A DNA stretch of 64,000 nt, from positions 1,178,001 through 1,242,000 of the forward strand of contig OZ004588.1 in assembly GCA_963924555.1 (NCBI GenBank), in the 5' to 3' direction. The notes beneath the pieces are model-generated. The model was given only the letters and a program-made list of their open reading frames with translations. It did no database searches and was not told the origin of the DNA. The stretch comes from Crambe crambe (lineage: Eukaryota; Porifera; Demospongiae; Poecilosclerida; Crambeidae). Every line of letters starts with the position of its first letter. Positions within the stretch are counted from its first letter, which is position 1. Positions 23,201 to 35,400 of this stretch are shown here, piece by piece. Made by a program: the position numbers and the translations under genes.

Positions 23201-25802
23201 TGCACAGTGCGAAATGTGGTGTCTGTAGAGCCCAATCTATGTACGTATGTATGCAATGAAAGAAATGTTTGAATTTTCTGGGAGGGGGAGGAGGAGGGGG
23301 AGGGGAGGGGGAGGGGGAGGAGGAGGGGGAGGGGAGGGGGAGGGGGAGGAGGAGGGGGAGTGGGGAGGAGGAGGAGGAGGGGGGAGGGGGAGGGGGAGGA
23401 TTTTCAATTTTAGCTATAGTGCAAAGAAAATATGTATGCAAAATCATACAAGAAAAAGCTGTTATAATTTTTGGTTCAGCTTTCTGATTAGTTAGGTAAT
23501 TGTAATTGACATACGGAAATCCAAACAGCCTCTGAGTACGAGGATTTCCATCTTCATCTCGATAGAATTGGTAAAGGGCACTGCTAAATCCCTGTAATAA
23601 TAAGAGGAAAAGCTTATCAAAAAGTATATGCAGTATTATAATTGGGAAGCTAGCTCTTTGTAAGAGCTAGCATCATTTGAGATGAAAATTTAGTTAATGG
23701 GTAGTAACATAGAATTATAAAAAAATGGTTCCCCTGTAGTAAAAACCAATATAAGTAACCTTCAATGCTTCAATGCAATAGATCAATAGTTCACAGTTTA
23801 TTACTCAGAGAAATATTCCACTTACCAGTACATGAGTAACTTCATGTATGGCAGCAGAATATAAAACAGTATCTGAGAGACGAGTTAACGCTTGGAGGCA
23901 GAAGACAATATATCCTGAAATAGGCCTTCATTCAGTCATTGAAAAACAAATGAACAAAAAAAGAAAGAAAGAAATACATAAAGAAATTATTTCAGTAGCT
24001 AATTCAGTAATAATTATTATTACTGAAATATTATTGAGATTTTATCATTGATTTAACTGGTCCACTGAAATGTACAAGATAATTTTTTAAACAGTACACT
24101 AGGGAACTTTGGTTTGTCGGGTATACTGAATATCTATTTTTCACTACAGTGATACACTACCCTACCTATCAAACATAGCTTCAAGTTGGCAACTATTAGC
24201 GTACGCTGCAGCCCTTGCACAGTCTGCATTATTCAGTATTGCATAGTAAACGACTGTGTCAGTGTTGTTGAGGCCAGGACCAGCTCCACTATTTGCTTTC
24301 ATGCGGCAGTCTTCAAGATTAGTGGAGGAGTTGCACGCAATGCAAGCCTGCATGTATTATAATATAGAGATATGAACAGAGAAAACCACTTCTGAGTCTC
24401 TGAAAACTTAGATTTGAAGTGGAAAAGCTAGCTACCTTTTTAGGGGACAACCATGATTATATTATTATTGATTTCATGATGTATACCTCTCATGAAGTGC
24501 TTAAATGTATCTGTCTTGTTTATCTATTTCACTACAATTACAAGATACTTTACGTATAATTATTATGTAGCTAGAATAACCTCTAGGTGATCTTCTGGAA
24601 GAGGAATGGGACCACAGGTTGAGGTAACCTCACAGTCGTGTCTGCAACCTATTCGTACGTAATTATTATAGACTGGGGTATCACCCATAGTACATGTCCT
24701 GAAGATAATAATCAAAATCTTTCATAGGGAGAGTATTTTGTATAATAGCCAATCCTATACCTTTGTAGCAGTAAGGGACGAGTTAAAGGAAACTTGACAT
24801 TAAGCATACTTCGTAGAGTGCCTTGTACATCTTGGATGATTCTCTAATGATAATAAAAAAATTATCATAAGTATCATTAGCTGCATGATCAATCTTTAGG
24901 AAGTTTTTATGAAAGGCTGTACGTAAGCAAGGAGAAACCCAAATACACGCATCTCATGCTCAGCAAAGTGACAAACCAAAAAGAAGTGCAATATAAATGC
25001 CCAGGGGCAACAAGGTTCCATTGTTAGACCAAAAATTTAATAATGATGATGAGTAAAGGGCTTAATGGCATGGGTGAGAGTGGTGGAGGGTTAGCTATAT
25101 ATGTGGCCCGAAACGTTTCACTCAGTAACAATGACATACATACCTGTATGCGAGCTACTTGTTGTGGGGTTGCACTGCAAGTTAAGAACAGGTAGCCATG
25201 AATTGTGATTATGCAGTCAGTTGAACTATCTGAGGCTTGAGATAATTAATTTCTAGATAGGGACAGCCTACCATGCCGTCAGCATAATTTGAGACATAAT
25301 AAAACATGCCATAATTATGGTAATACTTGTAATATAGGTGGATTTTCAAAAACAGACTGTAATTAGTTATAGGTAACTTTGGGGGAATTGCTCAAAAGCC
25401 AAAAATAGCATAATATATAGGCAGATGCCTATACAGCTGTATCTAGTGTTATTGTCCAGTGGTGGACTATAGCTAGCTAATCACATGAAGTACATGTACT
25501 TACACTCCACTGCTGTGGTGGACAAAGGAGACACGGAAAGGTGTGCTAGTAACCTGTCTTTTCCTGCGTGGTTGTACATCATCATGGTTGAGGAGAACTC
25601 CTCTAATAAGCTGTATGCGTAGATAATAATATTATGCTTATAAACCCACTAACTTGTTAGTCAGTCCTTGTGATAGCATGCTGGCTTCTACCTTTACTTT
25701 GTTGGGATCGTGCACACACTTCATAGCACCATCCTCAAAAGAATAGCACACTCCAATCAATAGTGAAATCACCAAGAGAGAACTAGCCAGAGAACTAGCC
25801 AT
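20261..25802 (-). CDS. Leishmanolysin-like (M8) zinc metalloprotease, inverted paralogue 4, no GPI exon
   Basis: Exons on the minus strand, 5' to 3': 25802-25692, 25610-25504, 25174-25144, 24843-24761, 24698-24581, 24347-24166, 23925-23826, 23591-23515, 23236-23128, 23042-22929, 22679-22603, 22458-22348, 22286-22151, 21568-21461, 21340-21176, 20897-20823, 20769-20692, 20421-20385, 20328-20284. A signal peptide (about 1-22) precedes furin-type RRKR (52-55). HEVTH is at 238-242, with third ligand His337. All 19 exons keep the phases and nearly the lengths of the plus-strand genes. The twentieth exon (stalk and GPI signal) was not found. Reading through the last donor gives Gly-Ile-Leu-Val-Ile-Tyr-Ile and TAG at 20261-20263. 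The product may therefore be secreted, or the true last exon was missed. Most diverged of the four. Confidence 0.82.
20927..21090 (+). pseudogene. Inverted protease exon 12/13 fragment inside intron 15 of paralogue 4
   Basis: On the plus strand this stretch matches the reverse complement of about 22266-22445: the end of exon 12 (GAGCAGGTTGTTGCTTTCTG), the short intron with GGCACCCACTCACTGCATGC, and the start of exon 13 (AGGAGAGTGACACTAAC). It is opposite in strand to its host gene and has lost the exon 12 donor. It is an inverted partial duplication able to pair with the host transcript over about 150 bases. Confidence 0.8.
21784..21893. repeat. 22-bp tandem repeat, about five copies
   Basis: The unit GGAGTCTCCTATATATTATA plus two bases is repeated about five times inside intron 13 of the inverted protease gene. 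Each unit holds the palindrome GGAGTCTCC with an AT-rich spacer. Confidence 0.9.
23280..23400. repeat. Purine-rich (GGGGGA/GGA) tract in intron 8
   Basis: About 120 bp of almost pure purine on the plus strand is built from GGGGGA, GGA and GGGA words. It is pyrimidine on the coding strand of the host gene. Such tracts can form triplex (H-DNA) or G-quadruplex structures. The reading frames across it are low-complexity artefacts. Confidence 0.85.
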
Positions 25803-25840
25803 AACTTGCAGCTAGCCCAGGGCTCGCGTTTCAACGCGCG

Positions 25841-25890
25841 AATACGCGCATGCGCCATAGCTTATTATGGCTATTGCGCATGCGCGTATT
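25841..25890. promoter_or_regulatory. 50-bp palindrome with two NRF-1-like sites
   Basis: AATACGCGCATGCGCCATAG (25841-25860) is followed after ten bases by CTATTGCGCATGCGCGTATT (25871-25890), its near-perfect reverse complement. Each arm contains GCGCATGCGC (25846-25855 and 25876-25885), the core of the NRF-1 consensus. It lies about 45 bp upstream of the inverted protease ATG and could drive transcription in both directions (inferred). Confidence 0.6.
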
Positions 25891-26057
25891 GCTCAACTAG
25901 ATGTCATCACTACACATGTAGATGCCAACTTCACCTCGGATGAACTTTTGCAAGAACTGTCATCAGTTTCAGACTCTGACTCTGTCTTATTTGACTACCT
26001 GTGTCACTTTGCTAACTTTAGTTTTGTTATACCATACATTAGTCACTGACTCTGACT

Positions 26058-26286
26058 GAACTCTGTTCAATTAGCTACCTGTGTTTTTTAGCTAACCTAT
26101 TCTGAACTCTTACTTTTAATTCTGTACTCTATATGCCCACTGGGCCTTTACAATGAACTTTGATTGAACTCTGTTCAATTAGCTAGCTACCTGTGTTCTT
26201 TAGCTATTAAAACCTATTCTGAACTCCTACTTTTAATTCTGTACTCTATAATTATGCCCACTGAGCCTTTACAATGAACTTTGACT
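26058..26286. repeat. 108-bp tandem duplication, two copies
   Basis: Copies begin GAACTCTGTTCAATTAGCTA at 26058 and 26166 and end near CAATGAACTTTGA. They differ by small indels of TAGC and ATTA type. Confidence 0.85.
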
Positions 26287-26457
26287 TTGACTTTGTTTTC
26301 TCCCTTGCGGGCTTTATAATGAAATTTTGAGTCTTCGCAGCAGCCATAGCCGTGCACGTGCACTTACTAAATGAGAAAATGGTTGTTAGGGGAGTGCATA
26401 CATTTCTATGTACTTCAACTCTGCATATGCAGTCCTAGTAAAGACGCAAGATTCAAG

Positions 26458-29400
26458 ATGATACTACATTTTGCTACTATCTTTCAATCTGTTTTTCTCT
26501 ATCATATGATTGGTCAAACTTCTGCCCAAAATACTGGTAAGGATAAACAAAAAAGACAGAAAAAAAAAGAACCAGACAGCTATCTATGATGTTGTTAATG
26601 AAACTAAGGCTAGCTAGCTCTAAAGTCACAGTTAGCTAAGAGGCTATGTAAGTTTGGTCTAGCCATGGCACTATCAGCAGCAACATCAATGACAATCATA
26701 GCTCAAGATCATGAACTTCTGGATTTTACAGGTATCAGTTTGATATTCGATGCCCCTCTCACTGCTTACTCAGTGATGGAGTCCACAGGGCAGCTCACAG
26801 TCTGTGTCAGAGCTGAAGGTGGCGTGATCAACAGCGACTTCAATATCATCTTCACTGTGACTCAAGACTCAGCAAAAGGCAAGAAGCTGTCTAGCTAAAA
26901 TGGGCAGTATTTAAGTGGTGTACTAGTAGCTCTCAAGCTAAAGAATAATTCTGTGCTTGGTTAGCCCATGGGAGATAATTAACTTTGCTTCTTGGCAGCT
27001 TATAGCAACTGCTTCATCCTCCTATGATGCACAGATGTCACATACTCATGCAGGCTAGCTACAGTAACATGCATGGGGTATAAAGCTAATGATCTTTATT
27101 TACTTCCAGCTGGTGCAGATTACAGTGTGTCATCACCAACAACCTTTTCTTACACTCGTTCCTCACCCCTTACCAGATGCATCATGATTAACATCATCCA
27201 GGATGGCATAGTCGAGAACATTGAGTTCTTTAATATCACTATAAGTGCCTCTGATCCCACCGTCAACATTTCAACAAGAACAATACTAGCAGCCATAACA
27301 GATTCTGATAGTAAGTAGCTAGTGGTAAAGTCCATTTGCATTCACCTGGCTAACTTGCTAATTATCCACTCTCTGCTGGTGTTAAGAATTGAGAAAGTTA
27401 TAGCACTTAGGTAGTGAATGATCAAGGTGTCAGGTGAATACAAATATATACTGTCTTAGTCCAGTTATCAGAAGCTATGCTCATTCTTTACATTAAGGGG
27501 TTGAAATTTCCCCGGATATGGAGAGTTATGAGGTTGAAGAAGGTGCCCAAGTGAGAGTTTGTGCAGTATTGAGAGGAAACATTACTCGATCAGTTTCTTA
27601 CTCTCTGAATACCATCAGTGGAACTGCAACCAGTAAGACAGACCTAATGCTAGCTAAAAGATACCCCACCTGCTCTTAGGGCCAGGGATAAGTGACCCCT
27701 TTAGGGAGGTTATTGGAATAGATCCTTGATAGAGAAGTAGTCTCATTACAGGATGGTCTGATTATAGACAGGTTTTCACTGCTACAGACAGCAAGTGCAA
27801 AGACAAACTCCATAATAGTAATTGTACTAGTCTTCTGTAGAGAGTTGAGTAACTACATTTTTCCTCTTTATACGATAGTAGGGTGCACGTGTACCCTCCT
27901 TTACACATTGTGTTAATTGGAGTGGTATGTGCACTGAACTGAGTTTTTTTTTCTTTTTTTTTTCTTTCTAATGAAACCAGGTATACTCATATACTAAACT
28001 TAATGGTAAACTCACTGTTAGACAAGTATTAGAGATTAGAGAAGTGTGTCTGATTCGATAGCTACAAGTAGATAAGTGTCCTAATCAGAACATGCTCTGC
28101 ACATGAGATTACTCAAATGTGGACACTTTTGGCTCCCTTTTCCAGGCATTATGATAATTTTGACGATTCTCTTTTACCAGATTTTGCTGACTACCTTGGC
28201 ACAAGTGTGAGAAATAGTTTTGAAGTGAATGGACCCACTGAAAATTGTGTCAACTTTGTGGTATTTGATGATCAAATCATTGAACCTACTGAGCAATTTG
28301 TAGTCACTGTGAGCAACACGGTTTCTGTCATAGGAGGACAAGCAGCTATCAATATCATAGACAATGATGGTAAATAGAATTAATATTGACGATTGATTAG
28401 ATTAGAGAAGTGTCCTGATTAGAAAAGTGTCAAGTGTCCTGATTATCGATAAAGAAGTATCATATCCTGATTAAAGAAGTGTCATGTCCTGATTAAAGAA
28501 GTGTCATGTCCTGATTAGAGAAGTGATAGATGAGTGTCTGGATTAGAACTGCACTGTACACAAAGAGTTTGCATTTCGGAGTCCACATGGAAGGGGTTTA
28601 ATTACAGACTCTTTTAATTAATAGGGGCATCTGTGGCACTGTGGGACCGTGAGACCTCTATTGTGGAAGGAAACCGTGGAACCTCGGAGATCAATATCTG
28701 TGTCCATTTGATAAACATTCGGTCGGGTTTAGGAAGAGATGTACAGCTGTTACTGAGCACTTCTGACGTTACAGCAAGTGAGAGTTTCATAACTACTTGC
28801 CACATGCACAATTACATACCTGTAAATTAAATTAATAAACATTGCAACTATTACAGATGAGAATGATTATGAGCAATTCATTAACAAGTTGCTGATCATC
28901 CCCATGGGTTCCGCCATCAATGAAAACATTTGTACTTCAGTTCGAGTTAGAGGGGACCAAATACGTGAGAATAACGAGACCTTTACTGTGAGATTCCAAG
29001 CCTCCAACCCTCTGGACATTATTGAAGGATCTAACACTCTGACCGTTACAATACTGGATGATGGAGATGGTGAGTTAGACCATCTACCTTTTATCATGCA
29101 ACACTTACGTAGCTAGATAAACAAAATTGCATGAGTGGTGACAGTCATGTGACAGTCATGTGACCGTTCCAAGTATAAAGTCAGACCTTCCTTCTTCGTC
29201 CCACCCCTCCTCATTGCCCACCCCCTTCCACCCACCCTTCCTCATTCCTTCCCCTCGGAGCTCCCCACTCCCTCTCTCACTTCATCCTTTTTCTCTCCTC
29301 TTCATTCTATCCAAGCTGGTAGCTTTACTCCAATGCTATCATCATGCAGCCAGTAGTTATGTACATTATTATACTGAAATTCCCACCCCTCACCCCATCT

Positions 29401-32400
29401 AGTGATTGCCGACTGTGGTGTCCTTAATAACCTCCCAAATGGTGAAGTGAGTTTCAGCAACACCACCCAGGGGGCAGTGGCCCTTTACAGCTGCAATATC
29501 GGTCGTGTGGTCACAGGGAACTCCACCAGAACATGTCAGCAATCTGGAAATTGGTCTGGTCTTGAGCCAACCTGTGAATGTGAGTTCATTGCTACGTACT
29601 TGGCTAGAATCAAATCAGCTCAGCAGTTACTCTGAATTTGGCTATCAATTCACAAAAGAAACTTGACCCACGAAGTTGTTACTTATAGCCTGCAAGGAGA
29701 TGACTGTCATGAATGACTATGTTTGTATATCTTGGACTCTCTTTCAGTTTGGTATAAAAATATCAGTAGTTGCAATATGTATGCAAGGAAATGATTACTT
29801 AATAACTACAGCTATCTTTCCGTCTGGTATAGATGTCTACTCATAGCTGATATCAGTAGCTGCATAGGTAGAGAAGAAGAAGACAATAATGTTTGCTGCA
29901 TCTCTTACTTTGCAGTTGTTAACTGTGGTGATCCTAGTCACATCCCATCGAATGGGAGTGTGGCGTTCTCTGCAACTCTTTTCCAGTCCACGGCTAATTA
30001 CAGCTGCACCACTGGCTATCTGATTAATGGACCGGAGGAACGTTCCTGTCAAGCCAATGGGAGCTGGTCTGGAGAGGACCCCTTCTGTCAAAGTTAGTAG
30101 GGGTCCTAATTAGAGAGGTGTTCTTACATATTCAGGGGATAGGACCAGTACTGTCTGTCTGTTCCTGTCATCTTTACATTGTTGTTTATCTTTTATTATG
30201 GACAGTTGTTGACTGTGGCTCTCTACCCAGTCCTTTCAATGGACATATTATTTTCACCATGGGGACAGTCTTCAGCTCTACTGCTATGTACCAATGTGAC
30301 AATGGCTATGAGCCAAATGGTATTCCATCACGCACCTGCCTCGCTACTGGACAGTGGTCCCTCTCTCCACCAACATGTCAACGTAAGTAAGGAAGAAGAG
30401 TTGGCTTAGTTAATGCAAAGTCTAAGGCCACCTCACCATGTCCCTAATAATTATTTGTCATGAACTTATGGTATACGTAGGTGTGGTTTGTCCAACCCTG
30501 GATGACCCCAATGATGGAAGGGTGGTACTAAGTGGATCCAGTGCTACCTTCATGAGCAATGCCACTTACAGCTGCAATGAAAGGTTCATACTCATCGGTG
30601 GTGATGATGTGCGAACCTGCCAAGCTAATCGTACTTGGTCAGGCAGTGAGCCTACGTGCATTGGTAAGAGTAGCTAGCATTCTCAATGGTCCCTGCACAT
30701 TGGGCCAGTGAGCCCTCCCCTCCTTCCCTCCCTCTCCCCTTCCTAGCTTTCCCTCCTCCTCTTCACCCTTCCTCCCCCCTCCCTCTCCTTTTCTCTCCCT
30801 CCCTCTCCTTTTCTCCCCCTCCCTCCTCCTCTTCACCTTCCTCCCCCTCCCCCTGAAAAACCTGATTTTATCACTTCCATGCACCATACGTACATAGCAA
30901 ACTGTGGGAACCTTGATCAACCCTTGTTTGGAATGGTGACCCAGACTGGTACGACTGAGGGGTCCATGGCTACATATAACTGCACTGAAGGGTATACCTT
31001 GGAGATGGGAGATATCTCTCGTACATGTGCACCCAACGGATCATGGACAGGACAAGCTCCAATTTGCCAAAGTAAGGGACATAGAGGTAGCTACACACAT
31101 AGTGTTTCTCATTTAAAAGTGTCCTGATTAGAAGGGTGTTACATTACAATGGGAAAAAGAAGGCTATGGAGGTGCTAGTTTTAAAAGAGTCCACATTGAA
31201 GGCCCTAGGGTTCTGTTAGCTATAGGTACATACTTCAATGTATGCATATCCAGAAGGGAAGCCCGTCTAATCAAACCCCCTATAGTAAGACATACCACCT
31301 CCCTACTCCATCAGCACTTATTCCAGCTACAGCTAATCAGACCACCCTGTAATGAGACCACCTCTCTATTAAGGCCACTCCACCATGTCCCAACAGCACC
31401 TGTTTCAGCTACAGTGAAGCCTGTCTAATCAGACCACCCTGTAATGATACCACCTCTCTCTCTTAAGGCCACTCCACCATGTCCCAACAGCATGTATTCC
31501 AGCTACAGTGAAGGGTATGTAATAAGACCACTGTGAGACCACCTCTCTATTAAGGCCATTCCATCATGTCACAATAGCATATAATTATTTGGACCTCCCT
31601 AAGACGGCCCATGCCCATATGTAGGTACGTGGTCACATGATTTAATTCCTCTACATAGTTCTTGACTGTGGTCCACTGGTGGCACCTTCTGGGGGCAGAA
31701 TAGAGATCAACACGACCACTTTCCACTCCACTGCTCAGTTCAGCTGCAATAATGGCTACACTTTTAGTGGAGATGAAAGCAGAGTATGCAACAGTAATGG
31801 ATGGTCTGGGTCTCAACCAACATGCACAAGTGAGTATCTGTTTGCATGCATGCACGCAACCAAAGTATGGATGGTCTGGGTATCCACCAACATGCATGCA
31901 CAAGTGAGTATCAAATTGATATAGGCTGTTTCATGCAACCAGAATATGTGAAATAATAGATGGTCTGGGTCTCCACCAACATGCACAAAGGAAGAGATCT
32001 TTGGAATTATTATTTTGCACTGAATTTACGTAGCTACCATAGGAACACGATGACTATGAGTGTCTAAATGGTGTGAGATTCACTCAAAATCCTCGAGTAC
32101 AAAGTCTCCAACCTTCCATCTATTTCTTATCCAGTATTTGTAGAATGACTTACTGGAGCAAGTAGTTGGCTGTAGCTAAATGTTTTAGGCAGCAAATGAG
32201 TAATATATAAAACAGCAGAGTTGGAGGCATTGCAAGTGCAGCCTCACACACAGTGATATCACAGCTTGAAAGTGATAGATATGCATGTAGCTAGTGATAT
32301 CAGCTTGAATCTTGAAGAATTATCAGTTTGAAAACTGCACTGCTTAGCTACATGGTGCTAGCTGCATCATGTTATTGCAAGAAATAGTACAGCAATAAAG

Positions 32401-35400
32401 GCATCTACTATATATGTATATGAGAGTATAGCTATGTGGTCATAATAACTAAAACAGAATCACAGTCACACTGACCTCCTCCATGTCTAAGGATGCAATG
32501 AACTTATTTACTATGTTAGCTACATCAGATTCCAGCGATTGAATCACTTCTAGATGAATATCCAAGGAAGAAATAAGCTGACTATGCTATGCTTCATGCA
32601 TAGCTACATTAAATTCCAGTGGCTGAATTCTCACTTCAAGGATTCAGTTCCACTCCTTCTTGTACAATTTCACTCCCTCACTCACTCGATACACTATACA
32701 CATAACACAACAACACCTCTGCCCTCCAATGTTGGCTCAACAAAGAGCAGGAGCAAGGCTTCAGCATAGCTACGTAATTAGGATGATCTGAAAAAGGGTG
32801 GTATTGTTCCAACTTGTGTAACATGAGTAAATGAAGTGTGCATTGGCAAACCATAAGGGATGTGGATTCATCCACTATAATGGACTAGCTTAGTGGTACT
32901 AAATATTAAAAATGTGCATGAACCATTAGCTTTCATCTGTAGGACAGAAATCATGGATGTTATGGCCATTTCTTCATAATCATTTATCTCTCCATTATAC
33001 CACAAGCCATGTGGCTGAAATTTGGTGTGGGGATAGCCCAACCATTATAGAACCCATAACAGAAGTAACCATGCATGGGGATGATTTCATCCAAGCATTA
33101 AGAAATAAAATTTCTACCTGGGACTGTCATAAACTGGCCTATAGTCCCTTAGTTATTCCTGAGTACAGTGAAACATGTATAAAGAGACCTCCTATTTGAA
33201 AACTACTTCTCTTTAAAGACCATCCTAATATTGCTTGTGTTATTGATTTTGAACTCCCATCTCCATTAAGAGACCATCTTTTGGTGGCCCAGAGGGTCGC
33301 TATAGAGCAAGTATCACTGCTGCTATCTATTTGAAACCTGAGCCACAATGATTTCATGATTTCCCTCCTTTATGGCAATGGCGCAGTTGTTGACTGTGGA
33401 ACATTATTGGATCCTGAGAATGGGAATGTGGATCTCTCCCAGGGAACTGAGTTTGGTTCCAGAGCTATCTACTCTTGCGTGGTGGGGCATGGCTTCAACG
33501 GAGAGAGAATGAGAGTGTGTCAGGCTAATGGAAATTGGTCCGGAAGCTCACCAACTTGTGAACGTAAGTTGTTCATATTATCTGAAACACGATCCTGATT
33601 ATAGCTGTGTACATGTGTAGAATAAGTCCACATACTTTCACCTATTAGAACTGTGTGATAGATTACTTGGAGAGTGGTACTGTATCTCCAAAATAGTAGC
33701 CAATAATTGCTCCTTATAGGTTTTTGTCTCAGCACCCAACCCTAAGAACAAGCAGCATACGTAGTTATGGTTTTTGTCTCTGTTTGAGACAGCACCCAAC
33801 CCTAAGAACCAGCAGCATACGTAGTTATGGTTTTCGTCTCTGTTTGAGGCAGCATTCATAGCTATTAGCTAACCATTACAAATTGCTATGATTCAGTTAC
33901 TACTAGAATGGAATTTAGCTAAATTGTTGAAGCATGATGATGAAATTGGAGCTTTTCCATGTTTGAAATAATCAAAATTCCTCCTCACCTTGTTGATTTT
34001 GACTATAACGTACACATGTAGCTGGTGACTGTGGAACTCTTGGAAGTCCTGATAATGGAGTCATCTCACTCACTGGAACCACTTTCTCTTCCAGGGCTCT
34101 CTATAACTGTAGTCATGGTTATGTCCTCAATGGAACAGCCATTCGTACCTGTCAAGCTAATATGTCATGGAGTGGAGAGGAGCCATTATGCGAACGTATA
34201 ATCATAACTACATACAATTAAGTTATTATTAGGACTATAGGCTGATAGGGTGTGCACAACAGATTTAGTGGCTGCAATAATGAAAGATGTACTGTGAGTA
34301 ACTATGGCTGTTCTGTACTAAAGGTGGGGACCTTGATCTGGCTAAAATAGTCGTTGTCGTGAGACATTGCTATCCTGAAATAAGGGTCCCCCCTCTATAG
34401 AATTATGAGGTAATTTTTTCGTGGGGATCACCCTCTACGCCTATGAGGATCTCCCTCTAATTATCTTTCCTGGGGATGTGTCCACACTGAGAGTTTCCAA
34501 TATTAGCACAATTGCACATCTATAGCTACTAATTAATTTTTTTTTTCGCTTTCATGAATCATGAAATATAAAATTATTACTATTATAATTCCCAATAGCT
34601 GTTGACTGTGGCAGACTACGCAACCTCAGCAATGGAGTGGTCCGATTCAAGGATACATTCCTCAGAGAGAATGCTTCTTACGAGTGCTACAACGGGTACA
34701 ACCTCATTGGAGCACGAGTACGAACATGCACTGAAGAGGGGGAGTGGTCAGGGGTGGAGCCATGCTGTCAAGGTTAATCAGTAATATTTGAAAATTCTCA
34801 TGGGGGGGGGGGGTCTTCTCCAAAAAATTGAAGTAGCTATAGCGTAGATTCCTCAAAATTACAAACTGTATTGCCCCCCCTCATGGAAATACTGATTATT
34901 GAATGAAACTCCGTCTTAGTATATTCCATACTAATGTAGTTGTTGACTGTGGAACAAACTTTGCTGTACCTCCTGAGGGAAATGCCAATTTGCAGGACAC
35001 CACATTCATGTCCATTCTGACTTATACCTGTCAAACCGGTTACACCATCCTCGGAATCTCCATCCGACAGTGTCTTGCAAGTGGGCAGTGGTCAGGAGCA
35101 GCTCCTACTTGTGAAGGTAAAAGCTTTTTGTCTCTGTTTTTCTCACATCAAGTGAGACATTATATAAGGGGAATATTCCAGCCAAAACTCATCAATTTAA
35201 TCTGTAGACATTGATGAGTGCTCCTCTCGCAATGGTGGCTGCAGTCAACTGTGCAACAACACTCAAGGCTCTTTTCAATGCTCGTGTCAGGAAGGATTCA
35301 TGCTATCAGAGGATGGAAGCACATGCAATGGTACATACGTAAGCTGTTTGTATTTTTTTCCTTTCTTTTTTTCTCAATGCACAGCATCAGGGCTGCTAGC

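Larger units (their letters stand above)
25803..26457. promoter_or_regulatory. Divergent intergenic region between paralogue 4 and the large receptor gene
   Basis: About 655 bp separate two divergent start codons. Next to the protease side is a 50-bp palindrome with two GCGCATGCGC sites. The middle has a two-copy 108-bp tandem repeat. A TGCACGTGCA palindrome (CACGTG core) lies near 26352-26361. No convincing gene is seen; a 60-codon frame at 25867-26049 has no supporting features. Confidence 0.55.

Noticed and set aside
23184-23495. Gly/Arg/Glu-rich and Pro/Ser-rich frames
   Set aside because: They are translations of the low-complexity purine tract in an intron.
25867-26049. 60-codon frame starting inside the NRF-1 palindrome
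   Set aside because: No signal peptide, domain or splice partner. It overlaps the putative promoter and a tandem repeat, so chance is more likely.
28117-28180. Upstream extension of the second Calx-beta exon
   Set aside because: The frame is open, but starting the exon at 28146 breaks phase with exon 4; starting at 28181 restores it.
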